Below, piece by piece: positions 23,807 to 35,569 of a DNA stretch of 64,000 bases. The DNA is from Hygrophila difformis (lineage: Eukaryota; Streptophyta; Magnoliopsida; Lamiales; Acanthaceae). The notes below the pieces were generated by a model. The model had not been told where the DNA came from. It made no database searches and saw nothing but the letters and a program-made list of their open reading frames with translations. The position numbers and the translations under genes are program-made. Numbering within the stretch: position 1 is the first letter of the stretch; every line of letters starts with the position of its first letter. Where the stretch lies: contig JAOANR010000013.1 of the NCBI GenBank assembly GCA_030278955.1, positions 44,986,191 through 45,050,190 on the forward strand. The letters are read 5' to 3'.

Positions 23807-24687
23807 ATTAAAAAGCACCTTACTATGCATATGAATTTTTGTGAATATACATGATGGCATTTATGGTGCATGCCTTAAGAGCTATAGGGCAGTGGAATGA
23901 CCATTTTGCCCACCATTAATGTAACCAACACCATTGAATTTGGTCTCACCCCTAATAGTTAGGTTCCACAAATTGATGAGACTCATGGGATTTTCTTGAT
24001 TCCTTAACCCTTCTCTCCTTTTTCAAAATTTCAACTTTTGACAGCAATAGCAAAGTGTGGAGAACATAATTTGCATAAATAAATAAATACATAAATGAAT
24101 AAAAATATTAGTATCACAAAATAAGTACTAAAACACTTCTTATGCTCATCGATCACTCATCATGCATGAGAATTAATAATCTCCATACCCAAAAATGTAC
24201 TATATATCACTAAAAAAAATTGATAAAATCATCAACTCGATCAAATGTCAAATGTAAACCTAATTTGTATTCTTTATATATGGATATATACCCTAACCAA
24301 GCTATGTAGTCTTGACTATTTCCAAGGTTGTTTTCGCTGCTTCCACGCCGCGTCAACTTCACCAAACCTTCAACCGGACTGCACATCCAAAAACAAGCCT
24401 GGAAATAGCCATTCTGCTGCAAGAAGAAAGAAAATTATAGGATTATTACTGCCATGCTGAAATTAACCTTGAAGTAGGTTTTTGACCCCAGAAACTGATG
24501 GACACTTTTCTTCTTCCAAGAATCAAATTTCCAAGAAAAAGGATGTATTGGATCATGGGCAATCAAAGACTGAATTTTGGTTTTCTTTTTTGGATGAATA
24601 AAAAAGAATTAGGGTTTAGAAATGAATTGGGGATTGGGGAAGAAAAGATGGCGCGGCCATGGGTGGAGCTAGATATATTTTGCCTTT
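23807..24687. other. Intergenic, 3' side of the CLE gene
   Basis: AT-rich sequence with no recognised gene. The last 200 bp are likely the 3' UTR of the CLE gene. Confidence 0.4.
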
Positions 24688-24996
24688 TCAATTGTGAAGG
24701 GGATTGGGGCCAGAAGGGACTAATCTCTTCTCAACGCCGTATCTTGGGTCGATCTCGTCGGCGCCGGCGGGCGGCGGATGCGGATAAGGGAAGAATGGGT
24801 TGCAGCGGCGGACTGGCTGTAACTGGAAACGGACGGGGAGCGGCGGCGGCGGCGGCGGGGGGAGGAGGGGGCGGCAGGAATAGTGGCGGTGGTTGAGGTC
24901 GATGGGGATGGTTTGGGGTCGGGAAATGGCGAATTGGGGGATCATGAGAAGGAACAGACACGGGAGTATGAAGGGGAGAATTCTTGTGGTTTTCAT
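24688..24996 (-). CDS. CLE9/CLE10-like signalling peptide precursor, 102 aa
   Basis: A single-exon precursor. I start at MKTTRILPF (24996); an upstream in-frame ATG at 25053 would place the hydrophobic leader 19 residues inside the protein. Residues 1-25 are a signal peptide (ILPFILPCLFLLMIPQFAIS). The variable region is proline-rich (PPPPPPP near residue 50), and the protein ends, one residue pair from the stop, with the 12-residue CLE motif RLVPSGPNPLHN preceded by a basic pair. That dodecapeptide is the one known from Arabidopsis CLE9 and CLE10. Such peptides are cleaved, hydroxylated on proline, secreted, and read by CLV1/BAM/HSL-type receptor kinases in xylem, root and stomatal lineages. 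A GA/CT repeat (25008-25026) lies in the 5' leader and a TATA run at 25060-25080. Confidence 0.93.
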   Translation of the reverse strand: MKTTRILPFILPCLFLLMIPQFAISRPQTIPIDLNHRHYSCRPLLPPPPPPPLPVRFQLQPVRRCNPFFPYPHPPPAGADEIDPRYGVEKRLVPSGPNPLHN

Positions 24997-25059
24997 GGCG
25001 ATGTTCAGAGAGAGAGAGAGAGAGAGGTCAGAGGTGTATGGTGGGTTGTTCAATTTGCC

Positions 25060-25080
25060 GTCATTATATATATATATATA
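25060..25080 (-). promoter_or_regulatory. Likely TATA region of the CLE gene
   Basis: A TATATATATATATA run about 65-85 bp upstream of the CLE start codon, with a CT/GA microsatellite between, is a reasonable core promoter and leader. Transcript data are not available here. Confidence 0.45.
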
Positions 25081-25434
25081 CAGATGGAAATGGATATATG
25101 TATTGTATGTATATTATTATGTAAACGTTGATATAAATGAAGGTGCACCAGAGAGAGTTTTGATTTCGATCAGATGTGTTGAATGAAGAGGGAAGAGGAC
25201 TGGGGAGCATCGCTCTTTCTTGGGGAGCCCCGGGACTTTAAAGTCCACGGTGAATGACTACACGTGGGGCTGCACCGTTAATGGTGTGGAATCCGTGGGT
25301 TGCCGTGGGACCTCTGGTCCGCGGACTGGAAAGTTCCAGGATAGAAAAGTACATCTTCCATGGGGTCATGTGGCATTATTTTGCATACTGCCCCTCACAA
25401 ATGGACTATATTCACTATTTAATCCCAAGATCAT

Positions 25435-25915
25435 CAAAATTATGGATGGTAATGGGTCGGGTATGTCGGTTCCGCCAAGATCCATCCTGAGCCTCTTGTT
25501 CCATGGGCGGATCTAAGTACGGTGGCAGGATATACCACTTAAATTAATAAAATTATAATTTTCAGCTAAAAAGTTTTTAGATTTTGCTTGATTAGTTGAT
25601 TTGTTATGCAACCACACATTTTTTATGATGATACCATTATAATTAATTATAACCTAGTACTTTTCAATAGTTTTTTTTTTTTTGACTACTATCTTTAATT
25701 TCAGCATAGTTTCTCACTTTTGTGATACCATTAAAAAGAAATTCTGGATCCATCACTGTCTTGTTCGGTTCGGTTTCGATCTAATCCGAACCCATTGTCA
25801 TCCTTAGGAATGACAACGAATCGGTCCTGGGTTTATTTTTATAAGAATTAAGAACCGACCCAAGCTCGGGTCTTCCTCGATTCTCGGTTCTGACCCGAAC
25901 CAATTGTCAACCCTG
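25435..25915. mobile_element. GGGTCGGGT-family element remnants
   Basis: TGGATGGTAATGGGTCGGG near 25443, CCGAACCCATTGTCATCCTTA near 25785-25805, and an adjacent short unit from TAGGAATGACAACG (about 25805) to CAATTGTCAACCCT (about 25911) look like ends of the same hAT-like family as the MITE at 14725. Boundaries are approximate. Confidence 0.45.
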
Positions 25916-26662
25916 ATCAAAATTGATCAAGTATCACCGCAACAAGTTCAACACATTTTAGTGAGTGAATTGAGTATGTGTTCACGCTGTTGGTGCGTCT
26001 ATGCTCAGCCTATAGTAGGAACTCTCATTGCTATATAGACATGTAATGAAATTACAAAATTATGCTGTGTTTCACTAAAGAAATGGAGTATATGCAAAAA
26101 TAAAACCAGAAGAGATTAAAAAGTCACTTTTATAATATTTGAAACAGGAAAGCAAAAGTGGAAAGACAATTCCAACACTCAATGGCTCAAGTGGAATGAG
26201 TGAAATTCCTATCTTTTCTAAGGGTTGAGAATTATGAATTATGAATATGATCATCATGAGAGTCAAATATTAATTAAATATTGGGATGTAACTTGAGTTC
26301 GAATCTCCGCCCAATCCCTATTACTCCACTTATTTTCTTTTATAATTTTGTGTGGCATGGAACTCCAACACCATTTCCTAGCCTATATGTATAGGCTGTT
26401 TAGTAAAAAAAAAATTGGTAAGCAATTTTTTTTTTACTAAAATATTTCTTTTTCGATATATTTTACTAAACCAATATTTCTTTTTACACCTGCAAATACT
26501 TGTACCCTGTTGGCCTTTTCTTAGACAATTTTTATTTTATTTTTTTATTTATAACCCGTACGTCTACATAGATATATAAATTAATTTAAAAGAAAAAGAC
26601 ATAACAGGAGGCTTGAATTTTTTGAAGAAAAAAGCATTCCTAAAAAACCATATAAAATAAAA
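25916..26662. other. Intergenic, AT-rich
   Basis: No coding similarity. GAGTTCGAATCTCC at about 26294 looks like a tRNA T-arm, but no D-arm or acceptor stem fits around it. Confidence 0.4.
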
Positions 26663-27726
26663 GAAAAAAATGTCAAATAGGTCTTTTTTCTTTTACAAAA
26701 ATTTAAATCAGTCCTTTTTTATTTTATTACTAAAATAGTCCGCTACAAATGCTAATTATGTCCAAATCAGTCCTTTGTTCACTAATTATGCTCTAATTAC
26801 CGACGTGAAAAGGGTTTAAATTTAAACATAACATGTGGACATAATATTAGTCCATTTTCTTTTATCTTTTGCCAATTCAGTCCTAAATTTTTATTTTATT
26901 CCATTTAGTCCTCTAACCAAATCAGTCTTTTTTATATTAATTAATTGGCCTCAATCCTTTCAAATTATTTTATTTCATGCCAAGAACCTTAAATTTTTTA
27001 TTATTACTAATCCATTTATCAAATGAATGTCCAACATACTTCCGTAAATAAAATTAAACACCAAATCTCATGCTTTGAATTTTATTGTCCATGTTTCCTA
27101 CATCCATAACCTTCCAAAAAATAAAATTAAATCATTTATATAAAAATTAAAATTAAATCATTTACTACGTTTTAAGATAAGAAACAAAGTATGATTGTGT
27201 TAATTGTTGCTGAAGGAAACCAGAACCAATGAACCATCAGTTACGGTCGGATGGTTAGAGAGAGCCCGTAAAATTCCGGATCTTGGAAAACCCGGTAACA
27301 AGACAGTCAAACCTAATGTATGAGGTTTGGTGTTTAATTTTATTTACGGAAGTATGTTGGCATTTATTTGATAAATGTATTAGTAGTAATAAAAAAAATT
27401 AAAGTTTTTTGCCTGAAATGAAATAATTTGAAAGGTTGGAGACCAATTAATATAATAATGACTGATTTGGGTAGAAGACTAAATAGAACAAAACAAAAGT
27501 TTATGACTGAATTGGCAAAAGATAAAAGAAAAATGTCTAATATTATGCGTACGTGTCAGATTTAAATTTAAATCATTGTCACGTCAGCAATTAGAGCATA
27601 ATTAGTGATTAAGGGACTGATTTGGACATAATTAACATTTGTAGCGGACTGTTTTGGTAATAAAATAGAAAAAGAACTGATTTGAATTTTTAGAAAAGAA
27701 AAAATGACCTATTTGGCATTTTTTCC
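26663..27726. mobile_element. Fold-back element with about 400-bp inverted repeats
   Basis: The left arm (about 26663-27070) and right arm (about 27320-27726) are imperfect inverted repeats. The ends pair as GAAAAAAATGTCAAATAGGTC-type and its complement. Paired landmarks include GTCCGCTACAAATG with CATTTGTAGCGGAC and ACGGAAGTATGTTGG with CCAACATACTTCCGT. The flanks share TAAAATAAAA (26653-26662 and 27727-27736), which fits the 9-10-bp duplication of Mutator-like elements. The 250-bp centre has no coding capacity. Confidence 0.75.
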
Positions 27727-28057
27727 TAAAATAAAATAAATGGGAAAACATTAACTCTTACACGCCATAAAAAACATAAAAGTTATTATTTCTCGTCACA
27801 ATTACTCTATTCTATATTTGATTTGCTCTTCCTTTTTCGATCTCTTGGAACATTTAAGACTATCAATATCGAAGATAGGGATTGTTTCATTTGTTATTAT
27901 TCCATTATAGAGTCAAACTAGACATGGTTATTTTCTGTACCAAATTATGTAGCTTAGCCTCTGCCATAAATCCATAAATTAGGTAACACTTCTGGTCCCT
28001 CCTCTGACCTTCATACACCCTAATATACATTTGCTTTCATTTTTTTAATTATTTGTT
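27727..28057. other. Intergenic up to the LTR retrotransposon
   Basis: AT-rich, nothing recognised. The last five bases, TTGTT (28053-28057), are the left target duplication of the retrotransposon. Confidence 0.5.
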
Positions 28058-30705
28058 TGTAACACCCGGTTTTTGGTCACCCAGGTCGGGATGTCACCGC
28101 CACACCTCCCTAGCAAGACACGGTTTCTCCGTGCTTGCTAAAGAGATGCAAGGCTATGGGTTTTCAGAATTTAAACATTCAAACAGCCCGTTTATATATA
28201 ATTTAAAAATAGTACATTAAAGTTGCAGCGGAAAATAATATTTACATAAGTATAATGCAGCGGAATTTAAATATAGCCAACACGGCCAGAATACGGGTTA
28301 AACAGGCCCGTTCATGCAATTTATAGTCTAACGTATCATTTACAAATAAAGCATTTCCCCAAAATTCCCATGAATGCATATGATGATGCATATTCTTCGG
28401 CTCTGAAAGAAACAGGGGAAAAAAAAACGGTTTTGGTCAGCACTACGTGCTGAGTAAGTTAACACATACAAGATTATGAGGTTTCAAAGCCTTTATTTAA
28501 ATTTAATGAAAACATGTGCTTAATAATTCATGTAATCGCATAATTTAGAAATAGGGATTCATAAGATCATTATATAGCTTGCAACGTAATTAAATAAGTG
28601 GTCATAAATTTAACAGCACAATTTAATACAGATTTAATTTGGAATTCTCGCAACTTCTCGTTTCATATCTTTTACAGATCACCACCGCTAGGGCTCTTAT
28701 GTCCGCCAGCCTTACGCCTGGGCTCTTATGTCCACAGGTATCATGGTCGATCTTTTAGTTAGGGTTAATCCGTCCGCTAGCCATACGATCACTGTTTCGC
28801 TAGGGCTCTTACGTCAACCTAGACATACACTTGGGCTCTTATGTCCCAAGCCGCAGAGAACATTGACAGTATCTAGCTTAGTCATAACCCACAATATATT
28901 TTAATCTTCTCGTTTCATATATCGTATGTCAAAGTATTTCTATTGGTTTCAACCTCAAAGGCTAATTCCACCGTTTCAACAAGATTTCAAAATTTCGTTC
29001 GGTAAATCACAGTTTACTCTAAAATTCGTTAAAAATCAGATTTAATTTCAAAAATTCCAAAATTTCAGGACTGACTCCAAAACGTCGAGATCTACAACTT
29101 TCGTGTTTTAACTTTTTCAATCCGAGATACCTAAATAGGTCAAAAACACTAATTTTCACAGAAGTACTGTTCTGTCCGAATTTCATATAACTCAGTTTAA
29201 AGATTTCGAATTCTACCATAGCAATTCAACTCCAAATTTAATGAAATTTTACGGAGATCATCTTAAGACAATTATCTACAACTTTCATGTTCGGCTAAAG
29301 ATCTAATTCGGCCTAGAACCATAGTCAAAAACGTCAACAAGTTCGCACCTATGTTCTGTCCCGTTTCAAGATTCGATTTAAAACCAGTTCGGTTCGGAGT
29401 GGATTTCATATATCAAATCATCATGAAAAATTCTGAAATTTCACGGAGGTGTTCTTAACACATAGATCTACAACTCCTATGTTCAACGCCAAGCCTAGAT
29501 CGGTCTAGATCTAGGGTAGAAATCACCAACAAGTTCGAATAAGGAATCTATCATCGTTTTAAGATCTAAATCTAACGCAGGCTCGTTTACGATCAGTTTC
29601 GGATATCAAAACACGATGAAAAATTATGAAATTTTTACAGGAGCTAGATCAGTGTCTTAGGAATGTTTTTCGTGTTTTAAGTTTTCTCGTTTGAACGCTT
29701 TAAGGGGTTCGAATAAATTCAACAAAAACGCTGCGCCGGTGTAGACAGATTTTAGATAGGGTTCCATTACATTTATATGTTCGAATCTTTTAACAACCCA
29801 AAACCAAAGTAAGCGTTAACTTACAGATTGTTGAGTGTCCGGGATCGTCGATTCGGAGGCGTGGCTTCCCGTCCTCCGTTTATCCTCTCCGTTTGTCGGG
29901 TTCTTCGCTCTCGATTCGGATCGGGGGTTTAGAATAGAAAAAGATCGAATTTAGGATTCGTTTTCGAATCACATATGGAAAAGAATGGATCAAGGCTTAC
30001 CACAGCGACGGGGGTCTCCAAATTTCGTCCAAGTCAGTTCCTCCTCTCGGTGTTGTGCCTCCGACGGCTCCGGGATTAGGGTTTCGACGTATAGAAAGAT
30101 TTCGTAGGGTTTCAAATGCATTCGGAGCTCTTAGGAGGTCTTATTTATAGATATTTAAGACCTAGGGCGTCCAAAATCTGATCCCAAGGGTCTTGGGTCG
30201 AGAGACGTTCAACCGAAAGTCGAAAAATCCGCGTTCGGGCGAGAGATTCACGCAACGGGCGAATCTGTCAAGTGGCGTGGTCGTGGCGCGGTCTTCCCTC
30301 TTCACCGCGCGGCCACCGCGCGACTCTCGCCTGGACTTCGGTCCGGGCGGGTCGTGCGATCCGTCGTGCTTTTCCGCCTCTCTTTCGGGTTTCTATCCCT
30401 CTATGCTCCCGAATTCCGATTCCCGGGGTATATTCGGGCTCCGATTTCCTATCCTAATTTTATTCGGACCTAAATTTATGTTTGGACTCGAGTTATTGAG
30501 TCCATTGATGTCGGGTCCCCATGTAACCATTTATTCAATTAAATTGCATTCGGCTTCCCGGGTTCTCGGAATTTTGTTTCCTTTTTAATTTAAATTCCAT
30601 TTCTCATCTTCTATGATTCTTTATCCATTTATCATGTTTATTATATTTATTTATTTATTTTATTTTATTTTATTTTTTTATGTTGCAAAATTCTCGGGTA
30701 TTACA
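28058..30705 (-). repeat. LTR 1 (left), 2,648 bp
   Basis: Terminal TG...CA ends on the minus strand. It contains several copies of GGGCTCTTATGTCC at about 28680-28850 and a moderately GC-rich block at 30190-30440. Short open frames in it recur in the other LTRs but resemble no protein and shift with AT content, so I do not call them genes. Confidence 0.9.
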
Positions 30706-31682
30706 GTCTACCCTCCTTAAGAATCAACTTCGTCCTCGAAGTTGTGTTTCGGCTTTTCTCGTGCTTAAAGTCTTTTGTTTGTTTTATTATTTTGTGACTG
30801 AACTTAGAATTAAGACTTCTAAGCTGCCTACGTACCCGGTGAAGGGATCAAGCCATAACGTAGTTCAAAACAATTTGAATTTGTTTGTTTACGATTTAGG
30901 ATACATCTTATGATTCAGTTATGTCTACGGGGTATCACATCCTCTCCCCCTTAGGGCTTCAGTTATGTCCCCATAACTGCCTATTCATTATTCTCAAGAA
31001 GGTTCGGGTCAAGGTTTAAATGAGGCGTGCGTTTGAAATGGATTTGTTGTTTGGGAAACCAAACAATATTTTTGGAATAAATAGTGTTTTAATAAAAACT
31101 TGATTTTTATTGTTCCACATAAGGAAATTTTCTAATTCGTACAAGGATAGGAATGGCTAAGGTCGAGATTTGTTATGCTTAGGCGTGCGCTTAGATGAAC
31201 GCGATCTAGAACTAAGGCAAGATCAGTCTCTAGTTAGCGTTCCTAATTCGATGTCAAGCCTCTAAGTTATCTAGTTGTAGCAAGAGATCTAAGTTAGAAT
31301 ATATCACGCTTGTAAGTTCTCTAAGTTTAGGCAATGCAGTATGCACATGCAAATGATGATTTCCCCCCAAAAATAATTCATGCACTATATATATATATAT
31401 ATATTTTTTCCATGGGTTTTAAAATAAAAATTCGTTTCCATGGAAATAATGCTTTAAAAATTTAACATAATAGTTAAAATTCTTGGACCTCTATATTGGG
31501 TCAAAATAATTATCATTTGGGCTCAAAAATAATTTGGGCTAGGAAAAATAATAATTTGGGCTTCTATAATAATAATTAAAAAATAATCATGGTTTAAAAA
31601 TAATAGTTTAAAAATAATAGTCTAATAGTTTAAAAATAATAATAATAATAATTTAAAAATAAGCCGGGCTCTGATACCACTC
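30706..31682 (-). other. Internal region 1 of the retrotransposon
   Basis: 977 bp with no gag or pol. On the minus strand it begins with the primer-binding site (31668-31679) and ends with the polypurine tract (30706-30718). It differs from internal region 2 at very few sites, for example T versus G at about 31271 and 35162. Confidence 0.85.
31668..31679 (-). other. Primer-binding site, initiator tRNA-Met type
   Basis: The minus strand reads TGGTATCAGAGC, complementary to the 3' end of plant initiator Met-tRNA, three bases after the LTR end. An identical site lies at 35555-35566. Confidence 0.88.
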
Positions 31683-34592
31683 TGTAACACCCCGGTTTTT
31701 GGTCACCCAGGTCGGGATGTCACCGCCACACCTCCCTAGCAAGACACGGTTTCTCCGTGCTTGCTAAAGAGATGCAAGGCTATGGGTTTTCAGAATTTAA
31801 ACATTCAAACAGCCCGTTTATATATAATTTAAAAATAGTACATTAAAGTTGCAGCGGAAAATAATATTTACATAAGTATAATGCAGCGGAATTTAAATAT
31901 AGCCAACACGGCCAGAATACGGGTTAAACAGGCCCGTTCATGCAATTTCTAGTCTAACGTATCATTTACAAATAAAACATTTCCCCAAAATTCCCATGAA
32001 TGCATATGATGATGCATATTCTTCGGCTCTGAAAGAAACAGGGGGAAAAAAAACGGTTTTGGTCAGCACTACGTGCTGAGTAAGTTAACACATACTACCT
32101 CCGTTCCTTTTTAATTGGCACATTTTGACTTTTGTCACTGTTCATTAAGTAGCTTTGACTCGACTTTTTAATACAATTATATAAGATAAAATATAGTCAA
32201 GTGAGATCTTGTTGGATTCGTCTAATCGCATAGATTTAGAATATCAAATTTTCATAATTTTACTTGTATGGAATTTGAGTTATTACGAATTAAAAACGTG
32301 TATTGGATTGCGTGAAATGTGGGTCCGTAGCACTTATTTAGGAACGGAGGAAGTACAAGATTATGAGGTTTCAAAGCCTTTATTTAAATTTAATGAAAAC
32401 ATGTGCTTAATAATTCATGTAATCGCATAATTTAGAAATAGGGATTCATAAGATCATCATATAGCTTGCAACGTAATTAAATAAGTGGTCATAAATTTAA
32501 CAGCACAATTTAATACAGATTTAATTTGGAATTCTCGCAACTTCTCGTTTCATATCTTTTACAGATCACCACCGCTAGGGCTCTTATGTCCGCCAGCCTT
32601 ACGCCTGGGCTCTTATGTCCACAGGTATCATGGTCGATCTTTTAGTTAGGGTTAATCCGTCCGCTAGCCATACGATCACTGTTTCGCTAGGGCTCTTACG
32701 TCAACCTAGACATACACTTGGGCTCTTATGTCCCAAGCCGCAGAGAACATTGACAGTATCTAGCTTAGTCATAACCCACAATATATTTTAATCTTCTCGT
32801 TTCATATATCGTATGTCAAAGTATTTCTATTGGTTTCAACCTCAAAGGCTAATTCCACCGTTTCAACAAGATTTCAAAATTTCGTTCGGTAAATCACAGT
32901 TTACTCTAAAATTCGTTAAAAATCAGATTTAATTTCAAAAATTCCAAAATTTCAGGACTGACTCCAAAACGTCGAGATCTACAACTTTCGTGTTTTAACT
33001 TTTTCAATCCGAGATACCTAAATAGGTCAAAAACACTAATTTTCACAGAAGTACTGTTCTGTCCGAATTTCATATAACTCAGTTTAAAGATTTCGAATTC
33101 TACCATAGCAATTCAACTCCAAATTTAATGAAATTTTACGGAGATCATCTTAAGACAATTATCTACAACTTTCATGTTCGGCTAAAGATCTAATTCGGCC
33201 TAGAACCATAGTCAAAAACGTCAACAAGTTCGCACCTATGTTCTGTCCCGTTTCAAGATTCGATTTAAAACCAGTTCGGTTCGGAGTGGATTTCATATAT
33301 CAAATCATCATGAAAAATTCTGAAATTTCACGGAGGTGTTCTTAACACATAGATCTACAACTCCTATGTTCAACGCCAAGCCTAGATCGGTCTAGATCTA
33401 GGGTAGAAATCACCAACAAGTTCGAATAAGGAATCTATCATCGTTTTAAGATCTAAATCTAACGCAGGCTCGTTTACGATCAGTTTCGGATATCAAAACA
33501 CGATGAAAAATTATGAAATTTTTACAGGAGCTAGATCAGTGTCTTAGGAATGTTTTTCGTGTTTTAAGTTTTCTCGTTTGAACGCTTTAAGGGGTTCGAA
33601 TAAATTCAACAAAAACGCTGCGCCGGTGTAGACAGATTTTAGATAGGGTTCCATTACATTTATATGTTCGAATCTTTTAACAACCCAAAACCAAAGTAAG
33701 CGTTAACTTACAGATTGTTGAGTGTCCGGGATCGTCGATTCGGAGGCGTGGCTTCCCGTCCTCCGTTTATCCTCTCCGTTTGTCGGGTTCTTCGCTCTCG
33801 ATTCGGATCGGGGGTTTAGAATAGAAAAAGATCGAATTTAGGATTCGTTTTCGAATCACATATGGAAAAGAATGGATCAAGGCTTACCACAGCGACGGGG
33901 GTCTCCAAATTTCGTCCAAGTCAGTTCCTCCTCTCGGTGTTGTGCCTCCGACGGCTCCGGGATTAGGGTTTCGACGTATAGAAAGATTTCGTAGGGTTTC
34001 AAATGCATTCGGAGCTCTTAGGAGGTCTTATTTATAGATATTTAAGACCTAGGGCGTCCAAAATCTGATCCCAAGGGTCTTGGGTCGAGAGACGTTCAAC
34101 CGAAAGTCGAAAAATCCGCGTTCGGGCGAGAGATTCACGCAACGGGCGAATCTGTCAAGTGGCGTGGTCGTGGCGCGGTCTTCCCTCTTCACCGCGCGGC
34201 CACCGCGCGACTCTCGCCTGGACTTCGGTCCGGGCGGGTCGTGCGATCCGTCGTGCTTTTCCGCCTCTCTTTCGGGTTTCTATCCCTCTATGCTCCCGAA
34301 TTCCGATTCCCGGGGTATATTCGGGCTCCGATTTCCTATCCTAATTTTATTCGGACCTAAATTTATGTTTGGACTCGAGTTATTGAGTCCATTGATGTCG
34401 GGTCCCCATGTAACCATTTATTCAATTAAATTGCCTTCGGCTTCCCGGGTTCTCGGAATTTTGTTTCCTTTTTAATTTAAATTCCATTTCTCATCTTCTA
34501 TGATTCTTTATCCATTTATCATGTTTATTATATTTATTTATTTATTTTATTTTATTTTATTTTTTTATGTTGCAAAATTCTCGGGTATTACA
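31683..34592 (-). repeat. LTR 2 (middle), mosaic, with MITE insertion, 2,910 bp
   Basis: Without the MITE and its TA duplication it is 2,649 bp. At its left end it shares the states of LTR 3 (CACCCC rather than CACCC, AAAACATTT, TTTCTAG, ATCATCATA). From about 33023 on it shares those of LTR 1 (AAATAGG, ACTCAGTTT, AATGAAATT). The switch lies between about 32457 and 33023. Confidence 0.85.
32095..32353. mobile_element. Stowaway-like MITE inside the middle LTR
   Basis: The insertion starts CTACCTCCGTTCC and ends GGAACGGAGGAAG and is flanked by TA on both sides. LTR 1 has the empty site ACACATACAAG, so the boundaries are exact. Its interior belongs to the same family as the copies at 20631 and 60729. 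Confidence 0.9.
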
Positions 34593-35569
34593 GTCTACCC
34601 TCCTTAAGAATCAACTTCGTCCTCGAAGTTGTGTTTCGGCTTTTCTCGTGCTTAAAGTCTTTTGTTTGTTTTATTATTTTGTGACTGAACTTAGAATTAA
34701 GACTTCTAAGCTGCCTACGTACCCGGTGAAGGGATCAAGCCATAACGTAGTTCAAAACAATTTGAATTTGTTTGTTTACGATTTAGGATACATCTTATGA
34801 TTCAGTTATGTCTACGGGGTATCACATCCTCTCCCCCTTAGGGCTTCAGTTATGTCCCCATAACTGCCTATTCATTATTCTCAAGAAGGTTCGGGTCAAG
34901 GTTTAAATGAGGCGTGCGTTTGAAATGGATTTGTTGTTTGGGAAACCAAACAATATTTTTGGAATAAATAGTGTTTTAATAAAAACTTGATTTTTATTGT
35001 TCCACATAAGGAAATTTTCTAATTCGTACAAGGATAGGAATGGCTAAGGTCGAGATTTGTTATGCTTAGGCGTGCGCTTAGATGAACGCGATCTAGAACT
35101 AAGGCAAGATCAGTCTCTAGTTAGCGTTCCTAATTCGATGTCAAGCCTCTAAGTTATCTAGGTGTAGCAAGAGATCTAAGTTAGAATATATCACGCTTGT
35201 AAGTTCTCTAAGTTTAGGCAATGCAGTATGCACATGCAAATGATGATTTCCCCCCAAAAATAATTCATGCACTATATATATATATATATATTTTTTCCAT
35301 GGGTTTTAAAATAAAAATTCGTTTCCATGGAAATAATGCTTTAAAAATTTAACATAATAGTTAAAATTCTTGGACCTCTATATTGGGTCAAAATAATTAT
35401 CATTTGGGCTCAAAAATAATTTGGGCTAGGAAAAATAATAATTTGGGCTTCTATAATAATAATTAAAAAATAATCATGGTTTAAAAATAATAGTTTAAAA
35501 ATAATAGTCTAATAGTTTAAAAATAATAATAATAATAATTTAAAAATAAGCCGGGCTCTGATACCACTC
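34593..35569 (-). other. Internal region 2 of the retrotransposon
   Basis: Nearly identical to internal region 1 and of the same length (977 bp). Its primer-binding site is at 35555-35566 and its polypurine tract at 34593-34605. No genes. Confidence 0.85.

Noticed and set aside
24498..24896. Plus-strand glycine/arginine-rich ORF
   Set aside because: Antisense shadow of the proline-rich CLE precursor.
26280..26330. Possible tRNA gene (GAGTTCGAATCTCC)
   Set aside because: Only a T-arm-like word; acceptor and D-arm pairing could not be found.
29019..29219. 66-residue ORF repeated in each LTR (also 32906 and 36535)
   Set aside because: Short and AT-rich with no similarity; present three times because the LTR is.
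30193..30588. 131-residue ORF repeated in all three LTRs (also 34080 and 37709)
   Set aside because: It lies inside the LTR, opposite to the element's transcription, has no family similarity, and its recurrence only reflects LTR duplication.
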